The position numbers and the translations under genes were made by a program. From Ga0074130 sp035492055 (GTDB lineage: Bacteria > Pseudomonadota > Gammaproteobacteria > Burkholderiales > Rhodocyclaceae), in the NCBI GenBank assembly GCA_035492055.1, contig DATJJR010000050.1:1-8333 (forward strand): DNA of 8,333 bases, written 5' to 3'. The notes beneath the pieces were generated by a model. The model was not told the DNA's origin. It saw only the letters and a list, made by a program, of their open reading frames with translations, and did not search any database. Every line of letters starts with the position of its first letter. Within the stretch, counting starts at the first letter, position 1. Shown here piece by piece: positions 1 through 5,753 of this stretch.

Positions 1-1632
1 GATGCGCAGAAGCCGCGTTTCAAGGAAATTCAGGAAACATTGTCTGCACTCTCGGCGAAATTTTCCGAGAACATTCTTGATTCCACCAATGCCTATATCG
101 AATGGGTGATGGATGAAAAGCTTTTGTCTGGCATTCCTGCCGACGCCATTGCGGCCGCACGTGCTGCGGCCGACAGGGAAGGGAAGTCCGGCTGGAAGTT
201 CACGCTGCATGCACCGTCCTACATTCCGGTGCTGCAATACGCGGACGATCGCGCCTTGCGCGCACGCATGTATCGCGCCTATGCAACGCGTGCATCCGAA
301 TTCACGCAACTGAACGGCAAGCCCGAATTTGACAACACGCCTTTGATCGAACAGATCGTTGCGCTCAAGGACGAAGAATCGAAGATGCTCGGCTATAAAA
401 GCTTCGCCGAGCTTTCACTGGTGTCGAAGATGGCCGATACGCCGGCGCAGGTCATTGCCTTTTTGCACGATCTGGCTGCCAAGGCACGCCCGTTTGCGGA
501 ACGGGATGTGGCGGAGCTGCGTGCATTTGCGAAGACTGAGTTGGGCCTCGATACGCTTGAATCGTGGGACATGGCCTACGCTTCAGAAAAGCTCAAGCAG
601 CAGCGCTACGCTTTTTCCGACGAAGACGTGAAGCAGTACTTCCCCGAGCCGAAGGTCATCGAAGGTCTGTTCCGCGTCATTGAGTCGTTGTACCAGGTGA
701 CGTTGGAGAGCGACAGTACGTCGACCTGGGATCCGGCCGTGCGTTTCTTCAAGATTCAACGCGATGGCAAGACGATCGGACAGTTTTATCTCGACCTGTA
801 CGCGCGCGAAACCAAGCGCGGCGGCGCCTGGATGGACGAAGCGGTAACGCGCCGTCGTATCGCTGACAAGGTGCAAACGCCGGTGGCGTATCTCACGTGC
901 AATTTCCCCGCGCCCGTGAATGGCAAGCCCGCGACTTTCTCGCACGACGATGTCATCACGTTGTTCCATGAAACCGGGCACGGTCTGCATCACTTGCTGA
1001 CACAGGTCGACGAATTGCCGGTGTCGGGCATTCATGGGGTTGAATGGGATGCCGTCGAGCTGCCGAGTCAGTTCATGGAAAACTTCTGCTGGGAATGGGA
1101 TGTCCTGCAAGGCATGACCGCACACAGCGAAACTGGTGAACCGCTGCCGCGTGTCCTGTACGACAAGATGATTGCGGCGAAGAATTACCAAGCCGGCATG
1201 CAGACCTTGCGCCAGATCGAGTTTTCCCTGTTCGACCTTCAGTTGCATGCGGTTCCGGCAAGCGAGGCGAAGCATTTCATGAAGATTCTCGACGCCGTGC
1301 GCAAGGAAGTCGCCGTTGTTGTGCCGCCCGAATGGAATCGGTTTCCGCAGAGCTTTTCGCACATCTTTGGTGGTGGCTATGCGGCTGGTTATTACAGCTA
1401 TAAATGGGCCGAAGTATTGTCAGCTGATGCGTTTGCTGCGTTTGAAGAGGCGCGTGCAGCGAAAGGTTCTGATGCCAGCGTGCTCGATCCCGTGACGGGC
1501 GAAAAATTCTGGAAGGAAATCCTCGCAGTCGGCGGCTCGCGCCCGGCACTTGAATCGTTCAAGGCATTTCGCGGACGCGAACCGTCGGTGGATGCCTTGC
1601 TGCGCCACAACGGCATGGTTGCGGTGGGGTAA
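1..1632 (+). CDS. prlC: Oligopeptidase A (M3 family zinc metallopeptidase), 5'-truncated by the window edge
   Basis: This is a cytoplasmic zinc endopeptidase that degrades short peptides, including cleaved signal peptides in E. coli. The reading frame is open from base 1, and the residues before the TTG at 40 continue the family sequence (FKEIQETLSALSAKFSEN), so the gene starts outside the window and the TTG is not its start. 543 residues remain of a family length near 680. Counting from base 1, the zinc motif HETGH is at residues 323-327, with the third ligand Glu353 in VELPSQ. The substrate-binding His/Tyr cluster SHIFGGGYAAGYYSY is at about 453-467. All key catalytic residues visible in the fragment are intact. 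It is followed 38 nt later by a strong hairpin and faces the PilZ gene convergently. Related M3 enzymes (Dcp, thimet oligopeptidase) are less likely, because the GHGLHHLLT and WDAVELPSQFMENF stretches are typical of OpdA/PrlC. Confidence 0.95.
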   Translation, partial: DAQKPRFKEIQETLSALSAKFSENILDSTNAYIEWVMDEKLLSGIPADAIAAARAAADREGKSGWKFTLHAPSYIPVLQYADDRALRARMYRAYATRASEFTQLNGKPEFDNTPLIEQIVALKDEESKMLGYKSFAELSLVSKMADTPAQVIAFLHDLAAKARPFAERDVAELRAFAKTELGLDTLESWDMAYASEKLKQQRYAFSDEDVKQYFPEPKVIEGLFRVIESLYQVTLESDSTSTWDPAVRFFKIQRDGKTIGQFYLDLYARETKRGGAWMDEAVTRRRIADKVQTPVAYLTCNFPAPVNGKPATFSHDDVITLFHETGHGLHHLLTQVDELPVSGIHGVEWDAVELPSQFMENFCWEWDVLQGMTAHSETGEPLPRVLYDKMIAAKNYQAGMQTLRQIEFSLFDLQLHAVPASEAKHFMKILDAVRKEVAVVVPPEWNRFPQSFSHIFGGGYAAGYYSYKWAEVLSADAFAAFEEARAAKGSDASVLDPVTGEKFWKEILAVGGSRPALESFKAFRGREPSVDALLRHNGMVAVG

Positions 1633-1670
1633 GCGCTAAAACCCGCCGATCCTGGGAGTCGGCCTCGCAA

Positions 1671-1703
1671 ACAGAAAGGGCCCGAAAATCGGGCCCTTTC
1701 TGT
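1671..1703. terminator. Bidirectional intrinsic terminator between prlC and the PilZ gene
   Basis: A perfect 15-bp inverted repeat (left arm 1671-1685, right arm 1689-1703) encloses a 3-base AAA loop. The stem is GC-rich in the middle (gggcccg) and carries A-rich/T-rich ends (acagaaa / tttctgt), so a transcript from either direction ends its stem in a U-rich stretch. It lies 38 nt after the prlC stop and 15 nt beyond the PilZ stop, between two convergent genes. This is the expected place for a shared terminator. The stem is followed by no long separate T-run, so efficiency is inferred. Confidence 0.85.
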
Positions 1704-1718
1704 TGCGCTTCCCCTTGA

Positions 1719-2099
1719 TCAGGGAATTTTTTCCGGCTGTACCAGGAAGGAAATTTCTTCCTCCAGCAACACCGGATCGCCCACATTGAGTTCGATCAAT
1801 CGGCGTAGATGAGTGACGCTATCGAGATCGATGTTCTCGCATTTCATCCCGACCTGTCGGTCATCGACATGTGCGATGTGTCCCCACAGCAGAATGTCTG
1901 TGCCCGGTGCGAGATTCAGTTGCAGACGACAACGCGCGTTGGTGTGCATATTCACGCGCTCGGGTAATTTCACGAGCGCGCCTCGTAAGGAAAGGTCCTC
2001 AATCTCCACATCGTATTCTTCCGAGTCGATGAGCAGTTTTGCGCCGGAATGAAAGCTGGCGCGCCAGAAACGGCGGCGTTCTTGATCCACGGATGACAT
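1719..2099 (-). CDS. Small single-domain PilZ protein, c-di-GMP receptor (PA4608-like)
   Basis: This is a cytoplasmic cyclic-di-GMP receptor of 126 residues made of one PilZ domain with a helical tail. The two ligand motifs are present: RxxxR within ERRRFWR (Arg9 and Arg13) and DxSxxG as DLSLRG (Asp35, Ser37, Gly40). The C-terminal stretch with IDLDS, HLRRLIELN and GD closely resembles what I recall of Pseudomonas aeruginosa PA4608, a structurally characterised PilZ protein of nearly the same length whose N-terminus also reads M-S-x(4-5)-ERRRF. I therefore chose the internal ATG at 2099. It has GGGAG six bases upstream, whereas the first in-frame ATG at 2126 has no ribosome site and overlaps a TATAAT box. 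The downstream target is unknown; proteins of this type signal to motility, attachment or chemotaxis partners. It is monocistronic, divergent from xth and convergent with prlC. Confidence 0.9.
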   Translation of the reverse strand: MSSVDQERRRFWRASFHSGAKLLIDSEEYDVEIEDLSLRGALVKLPERVNMHTNARCRLQLNLAPGTDILLWGHIAHVDDRQVGMKCENIDLDSVTHLRRLIELNVGDPVLLEEEISFLVQPEKIP

Positions 2100-2105
2100 G
2101 TCGGG

Positions 2106-2110
2106 CTCCC
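2106..2110 (-). promoter_or_regulatory. Shine-Dalgarno site of the PilZ gene (decides the start)
   Basis: GGGAG is read on the minus strand six bases before the ATG at 2099. The competing ATG at 2126 has only C-rich sequence in front of it. This supports the 126-residue product over the 135-residue one. Confidence 0.7.
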
Positions 2111-2124
2111 GTTTGCGTTGATCC

Positions 2125-2130
2125 ATTATA
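2125..2130 (-). promoter_or_regulatory. Sigma-70 type -10 box for the PilZ gene
   Basis: A perfect TATAAT is read on the minus strand (context CCCTATAATGG). Transcription would start about seven bases later, near 2118, leaving a leader of roughly 18 nt that contains the GGGAG site and the ATG at 2099. No good -35 is visible at 16-18 bp upstream (the hexamer there is CCCGAA), so the promoter may be weak or activator-dependent. The box contains the ATG at 2126, which argues against that codon as start. Confidence 0.5.
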
Positions 2131-2154
2131 GGGGTTGCCGGGGCGTGTTCGGGT

Positions 2155-2160
2155 TAAGAT
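2155..2160 (+). promoter_or_regulatory. Possible -10 element for xth implying a leaderless or near-leaderless transcript
   Basis: TAAGAT matches TATAAT at four of six positions and lies exactly seven bases before the xth ATG, so initiation would fall at or beside the start codon. The only TTG-type hexamer nearby (TTGCCG at 2135-2140) gives a spacer of 14, too short for a standard sigma-70 site. The call is weak and rests mainly on the lack of a ribosome site before xth. Confidence 0.25.
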
Positions 2161-2167
2161 CGCGCTC

Positions 2168-2938
2168 ATGAAAATTGCCGCTTGGAACGTCAACTCCCTC
2201 AAGGTCCGCCTGCCACATCTGCTTGACTGGCTTGCGGCGCAGAATCCGGACGTCGTGTGCCTGCAGGAGACCAAGACCGAGGACAAGGGATTTCCTTTCG
2301 CCGCATTGGAAGCTGCTGGTTACACGGCAATTCACAATGGACAGAAAACCTACAATGGTGTGGCGATCCTTTCGCGTCATCCGCTAGAGGCCGTGCACCG
2401 GGATATCCCGGATTTCGACGATCCACAGAAGCGCATCATTGCTGCGACCGTCAATGGCGTGCGCATTGTCTGTGCCTACATGCCGAATGGCAGCGAAGTT
2501 GGCTCGGAGAAATATGAATATAAATTGCGCTGGTTTAAGGCGCTGACCGACTGGCTGCGCGAAGAGCTGAAACAATGGCCGCAGCTTGCTTTGCTCGGCG
2601 ATTACAACATTGCACCCGAAGATCGAGACGTACACGATCCTGCAGCATGGGCCGGCAAGATTTTGTGCTCGGAACCGGAGCGAGCGGCGTTCAAGGCACT
2701 CCTGGATTTGGGGCTGAGTGATTCATTCCGGTTATTTGATCAGCCCGAGAAGTCTTTCTCGTGGTGGGACTACCGCATGATGGGTTTTCGCCGCAATCTC
2801 GGCTTGCGCATCGACCATATTCTCTTGTCTTCAGCCTTGGCCGATACCTGCGTATCGAGTACGGTGGACAAGGTGCCGCGCAAGCTGGAGCGGCCCTCCG
2901 ATCACGCGCCCGTGGTGGCCGAATTACGCGACCAGTGA
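2168..2938 (+). CDS. xth: Exodeoxyribonuclease III / AP endonuclease
   Basis: This is a DNA repair enzyme of the exonuclease-endonuclease-phosphatase fold. It nicks DNA 5' to abasic sites and removes 3' blocking groups in base excision repair, using Mg2+. The start at 2168 gives 256 residues beginning MKIAAWNVNS, the usual family opening; an earlier GTG at 2135 would add an 11-residue extension not expected in the family. Visible active-site residues are Asn7 in WNVN, Glu34 in LQETK (metal), Tyr104 before MPNG, Asp145 and Asn147 in LLGDYNIAP, Asp216 in RIDHILL, and the Asp245-His246 pair in PSDHAPVV. The WWDYRMMGFRRNLGLRIDH region is typical of bacterial XthA. No Shine-Dalgarno sequence precedes the ATG. 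The last 15 bases overlap the end of rsmA on the opposite strand. Assignment as exonuclease III is firm; the relative strength of its several activities cannot be read from sequence. Confidence 0.95.
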   Translation: MKIAAWNVNSLKVRLPHLLDWLAAQNPDVVCLQETKTEDKGFPFAALEAAGYTAIHNGQKTYNGVAILSRHPLEAVHRDIPDFDDPQKRIIAATVNGVRIVCAYMPNGSEVGSEKYEYKLRWFKALTDWLREELKQWPQLALLGDYNIAPEDRDVHDPAAWAGKILCSEPERAAFKALLDLGLSDSFRLFDQPEKSFSWWDYRMMGFRRNLGLRIDHILLSSALADTCVSSTVDKVPRKLERPSDHAPVVAELRDQ

Positions 2939-3694
2939 GTTCGTGATGTTGACGTAGTGCGCAACGGACAAGGTTTCCGCGCGTGCCGTCGGCGCTATGC
3001 CCAAGGCTTCGAGTTGGGCTTCGGTCACGATGCCTTTCAATGTGTTGCGCAGCATCTTGCGCCGTTGCGAAAACGCTGCAGTAACAACTTCACCGAACAG
3101 GCTTTCGTCCTTTACCGCCAACGCTGATTCCGGCTTCGGAATCATGCGCACGATGGCCGAATCGACTTTCGGTGCTGGCACGAATGCACCGGGCGGCACG
3201 ATGAACAGCCGATCCATGTCATAGCGATACTGCAACATCACCGACAGTCGTCCGTATTCGCTGCCGCCGGGTTCGGCGACCATGCGATCCACAACTTCCT
3301 TTTGCAGCATGAAATGCATGTCTTTCACCTTGGGCGCAAACGTGCTGAGGTGAAACAGGATAGGCGTCGATATGTTGTAGGGCAGGTTACCGACGATACG
3401 GATGTCGCGCTCGGCCAGGGTGCCGAAGTCGAATTCAAGCGCGTCGCCTTCATGGATGGTGAGTGCATCCGGGCTGTGATTGTCCTTCAGACGTGCGATC
3501 AGATCGCGGTCGATCTCGACGACATGCAGGTGATCAAGCGCTGCCATCAATGGAACCGTCATGGCGCCAAGGCCAGGTCCGATTTCGACCATGCAATCAT
3601 TGCGCTTTGGATTGATGGCGGAAATGATGTTGGCGATGATGCCGGGCGACGAAAGAAAGTTCTGGCCGAAACGCTTGCGGGCGCGATGTTCCAT
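2924..3694 (-). CDS. rsmA: 16S rRNA (adenine1518-N6/adenine1519-N6)-dimethyltransferase
   Basis: RsmA (KsgA) dimethylates two adjacent adenines in the 3'-terminal hairpin of 16S rRNA late in 30S assembly, using S-adenosylmethionine; loss gives kasugamycin resistance. The product is 256 residues, near the family norm. The N-terminus MEHRARKRFGQNFL is diagnostic. The SAM-binding loop EIGPGLGAMT is at 37-46, the acidic SAM-ribose residue is in VVEID (58-62), the catalytic NLPYNIS motif is at 103-109, and FVPAPKVDS is at 171-179. The SQRRKMLRNTLK segment begins the C-terminal RNA-binding domain. The start follows the amidotransferase stop by 14 nt with only a poor ribosome site (no purine-rich run within 12 bases), so translation probably depends on the upstream gene. 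No alternative start fits the family. The 3' end overlaps xth by 15 bases. Confidence 0.96.
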   Translation of the reverse strand: MEHRARKRFGQNFLSSPGIIANIISAINPKRNDCMVEIGPGLGAMTVPLMAALDHLHVVEIDRDLIARLKDNHSPDALTIHEGDALEFDFGTLAERDIRIVGNLPYNISTPILFHLSTFAPKVKDMHFMLQKEVVDRMVAEPGGSEYGRLSVMLQYRYDMDRLFIVPPGAFVPAPKVDSAIVRMIPKPESALAVKDESLFGEVVTAAFSQRRKMLRNTLKGIVTEAQLEALGIAPTARAETLSVAHYVNITNSLVA

Positions 3695-3708
3695 GGATGT
3701 GTATGTAG

Positions 3709-4491
3709 TTACTCTGCGGTCGAGTCACTCATGACGAGCTTGCCGTCGATGAAGAGGTTCAGCGTACGGTGGCCGAATTCGGTCCACGTTTCGTTATCGG
3801 TGAGCGGTTGGGTCGCGACGATGGCAATACGGTCGTCAGCGTGATTCACCGCATTGAAATCGATAGTCATGTCTTCATCCTTGAGGTGGGCCGTGGCGAA
3901 CGGTGCCTGCCGGATGATGTAGTTGAGCTGCTTGCCACAATGCGCAAAGAGAAAGTCGCCATTGGAAAGCAGGAAATTGAATTCGCCATGCGCGGCAATG
4001 CGCTTCGATAGTTCACGCAGTACCGGAAAGATGCGCTCAGGGGTCGGCAGCGAGGCAAACTCGTTGCGCAGATGATGCAGCAGATAGCAGAACGCCCGCT
4101 CGGAGTCCGTATCGCCGACAGCTTGGTACGGGCCGATCAGTTTCGGGTGAAAATCCTTGAGATCGCCGTTATGCGCGAACACCCAATGACGCCCCCACAA
4201 TTCGCGTTGAAACGGATGCGTGTTCTCGAGTGCGCTGCGGCCTTGCGTGGCCTTGCGGATGTGTGCAATGACATTGGTTGAACGAATCGGATACTGGCGC
4301 ACCATGTCAGCAATCGGCGACTCGCAGGCTTGTTGTACGTCGAGGAAGGAGCGGCAACCGCGCCCTTCAAAGAACGCAATCCCCCAGCCATCCTTGTGCT
4401 CATCGGTTTTCCCGCCGCGCGTACGAAACCCTGCGAAGGAAAAGCAGATGTCGGCGGGCTTGTTGCCGTTCATCCCGAGTAGCTGGCACAT
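3709..4491 (-). CDS. Class II glutamine amidotransferase, YafJ type
   Basis: This is a stand-alone class II (Ntn-type) glutamine amidotransferase domain of 260 residues, comparable in length with E. coli YafJ. Cys2 would be the N-terminal nucleophile once Met1 is removed. Supporting motifs are KDGWGIAFF (33-41), the arginine of AHIRKATQG (76-84), NTHPF (90-94), the oxyanion-forming FAHNGDL (105-111) and GDTDSERAF (126-134), all matching glutamine-binding positions in the PurF/GlmS class. No synthase domain or ammonia-acceptor domain is fused, so the substrate receiving the amide nitrogen is unknown. It starts at the only plausible ATG, which must be followed by Cys. A TATAAT box lies 37 nt upstream, and rsmA follows 14 nt downstream, so these two genes likely form their own transcription unit. 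A hydrolase rather than a transferase role cannot be excluded. Confidence 0.9.
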   Translation of the reverse strand: MCQLLGMNGNKPADICFSFAGFRTRGGKTDEHKDGWGIAFFEGRGCRSFLDVQQACESPIADMVRQYPIRSTNVIAHIRKATQGRSALENTHPFQRELWGRHWVFAHNGDLKDFHPKLIGPYQAVGDTDSERAFCYLLHHLRNEFASLPTPERIFPVLRELSKRIAAHGEFNFLLSNGDFLFAHCGKQLNYIIRQAPFATAHLKDEDMTIDFNAVNHADDRIAIVATQPLTDNETWTEFGHRTLNLFIDGKLVMSDSTAE

Positions 4492-4492
4492 G

Positions 4493-4508
4493 ATTCTGAC
4501 TTTCTGAC
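4493..4508 (-). repeat. Tandem 8-base direct repeat in the amidotransferase leader
   Basis: Two adjacent near-identical octamers (plus-strand attctgac and tttctgac; minus-strand GTCAGAAA then GTCAGAAT) sit directly in front of the start codon, where a ribosome site would be expected. The AGAAAG they create is only a weak Shine-Dalgarno match at a long spacing. It could be chance or a small operator; no function can be read from sequence. Confidence 0.35.
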
Positions 4509-4527
4509 GGTCTGCGAGGATGAAGGA

Positions 4528-4533
4528 ATTATA
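4528..4533 (-). promoter_or_regulatory. Sigma-70 type -10 box for the amidotransferase-rsmA unit
   Basis: A perfect TATAAT is read on the minus strand in the 60-nt gap between nhaA and the amidotransferase (context GCCCTATAATTCC). It would give a leader of about 30 nt. The -35 region falls on the last codons of nhaA, where only AT-rich, poor matches (AGTAAT, AAGTAA) occur at 17-18 bp. The surrounding CCCTATAAT is identical to that before the PilZ gene. Confidence 0.5.
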
Positions 4534-4551
4534 GGGCGGTCAGGTGCGTGA

Positions 4552-5739
4552 TTACTTGTCGCGCACTCGGAAATAGCCCCAGAGCAACGCGAGTATTGCG
4601 GCACACGCCGAGGCAATCAGTACGCCCAATTTCGCCGAACCGAGCAATTGTGGGTCGGTGAATGCCAGCATGGCAATGAAGATCGACATGGTGAAACCAA
4701 TGCCTGCGAGCAAGCCGACCAGCGCAACACCTTCCCACGTGACGTTGGTGGGCAGTCGACACCAACCAAGGCGTACTGCCAGCCAACTGACAACCATGAC
4801 GCCAAGCGGCTTGCCGATGACGAGTGCAAGCGCGACGCCAAGCATGACATGGAGCGCGGCGGCGTCCGACCAGTCGTGATCTCCGAAGCCGACGCCCGCA
4901 TTGGCTAGCGCAAACAGCGGCATGATCAAAAGCGAGACCCATGGGTGCAGGGCTTTTTGTACACGAATGACGGGCGGTAGTTGCTGTGTGGATTGCGTTG
5001 TGGCCGGCGTCAACAGACCGAGCACGACGCCGGCCAGTGTGGGATGTGCGCCCGCCTTGAGTAAACCGAGCCATATGATTGCGCCGGGGAGGACATAGGC
5101 CCAGGCCGAGGCGACGCCGCAACGCTGGAAGACAAGCACAAGCGCGATGCCAGCACCAACGATCAGCAACCCCTCCGTTGCCAGGCCGCCGGAGTAAAAA
5201 AGCGCGATGATCAGTACGGCGACGATGTCGTCGATGATGGCGAGTGCCAGCAGCAAAATGCGCAGGTTGGCCGGGATCGATTTGCCCAGCAGCGCAAGAA
5301 TGCCGACAGCAAAGGCAATGTCGGTGGCCGTTGGTACGGCCCAGCCGCGCGCCTGGGCATCGATCCGTATATCGCCGGGGTTTAGCAAGAGATAAATCAG
5401 CGCGGGAACGCAGACGCCACCGATGGCTGCGATGACCGGCAGTGCTGCCTGGCGTACGCTGGACAAGGCGCCGGCATGAATCTCTTGACGGATTTCCATG
5501 CCGACGACGAGAAAGAAGAACGTCATCAATCCGTCGTTGATCCAGAAATGCAAGGTGTCAACGATGCTGAGGTTGCCGATTCCCAGCGGCAAGGTGAGAT
5601 GCCAGAGATGTTCGTAGCTGTCGGCGGCGGGTGAATTGGCCCATACCAGGGCGATTGCTGTGATTGCCAGCAGGAGCCCACCGCCGAAGGCATCAGTGTG
5701 AAGTAGTTTGGAAATGGATTGCAGGAGGCGGTGCGACAT
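4552..5739 (-). CDS. nhaA: Na+/H+ antiporter NhaA
   Basis: NhaA is an inner-membrane electrogenic antiporter that expels Na+ or Li+ in exchange for protons, giving salt and alkaline-pH tolerance. The product has 395 residues (E. coli 388) and the expected many hydrophobic segments. Key residues are all present: Asp140 in the PTATDIAFAVG unwound helix (E. coli Asp133), Asp170-Asp171 in ALAIIDDIVAV (Asp163-Asp164, the ion site), His232 in KAGAHPTLAG (His225, pH response) and Lys310 in IGKPLGV (Lys300). NhaA-specific stretches such as FFFLVVGMEIRQEI and LLAGIGFTMSIFIAMLAF confirm the family. The frame stays open far upstream, but the start at 5739 is chosen because GGAG lies five bases before it and it follows the pdxA stop by 14 nt. 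It is therefore probably cotranscribed with pdxA. Confidence 0.96.
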   Translation of the reverse strand: MSHRLLQSISKLLHTDAFGGGLLLAITAIALVWANSPAADSYEHLWHLTLPLGIGNLSIVDTLHFWINDGLMTFFFLVVGMEIRQEIHAGALSSVRQAALPVIAAIGGVCVPALIYLLLNPGDIRIDAQARGWAVPTATDIAFAVGILALLGKSIPANLRILLLALAIIDDIVAVLIIALFYSGGLATEGLLIVGAGIALVLVFQRCGVASAWAYVLPGAIIWLGLLKAGAHPTLAGVVLGLLTPATTQSTQQLPPVIRVQKALHPWVSLLIMPLFALANAGVGFGDHDWSDAAALHVMLGVALALVIGKPLGVMVVSWLAVRLGWCRLPTNVTWEGVALVGLLAGIGFTMSIFIAMLAFTDPQLLGSAKLGVLIASACAAILALLWGYFRVRDK

Positions 5740-5744
5740 GCGAT

Positions 5745-5748
5745 CTCC
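5745..5748 (-). promoter_or_regulatory. Shine-Dalgarno site of nhaA (decides the start)
   Basis: GGAG is read on the minus strand (context TTGGAGATCGC) five bases before the ATG at 5739, inside the 14-nt pdxA-nhaA spacer. It fixes the nhaA start, since the same frame remains open well into pdxA. Confidence 0.75.
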
Positions 5749-5753
5749 AATAT

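Noticed and set aside
583..1362. A 259-codon open frame on the minus strand inside prlC
   Set aside because: It covers the region coding the zinc site of prlC, so the plus-strand frame is clearly the real gene. The antisense product has no family-like pattern.
3302..3844. A 180-codon plus-strand frame spanning the rsmA-amidotransferase junction
   Set aside because: It is antisense to two genes with intact catalytic motifs; its product resembles no family I recognise.
4529..5122. A 197-codon minus-strand frame overlapping nhaA in another frame
   Set aside because: Its translation is rich in Arg, His and Cys, typical of an out-of-frame read of a membrane-protein gene. The nhaA frame holds all key antiporter residues.
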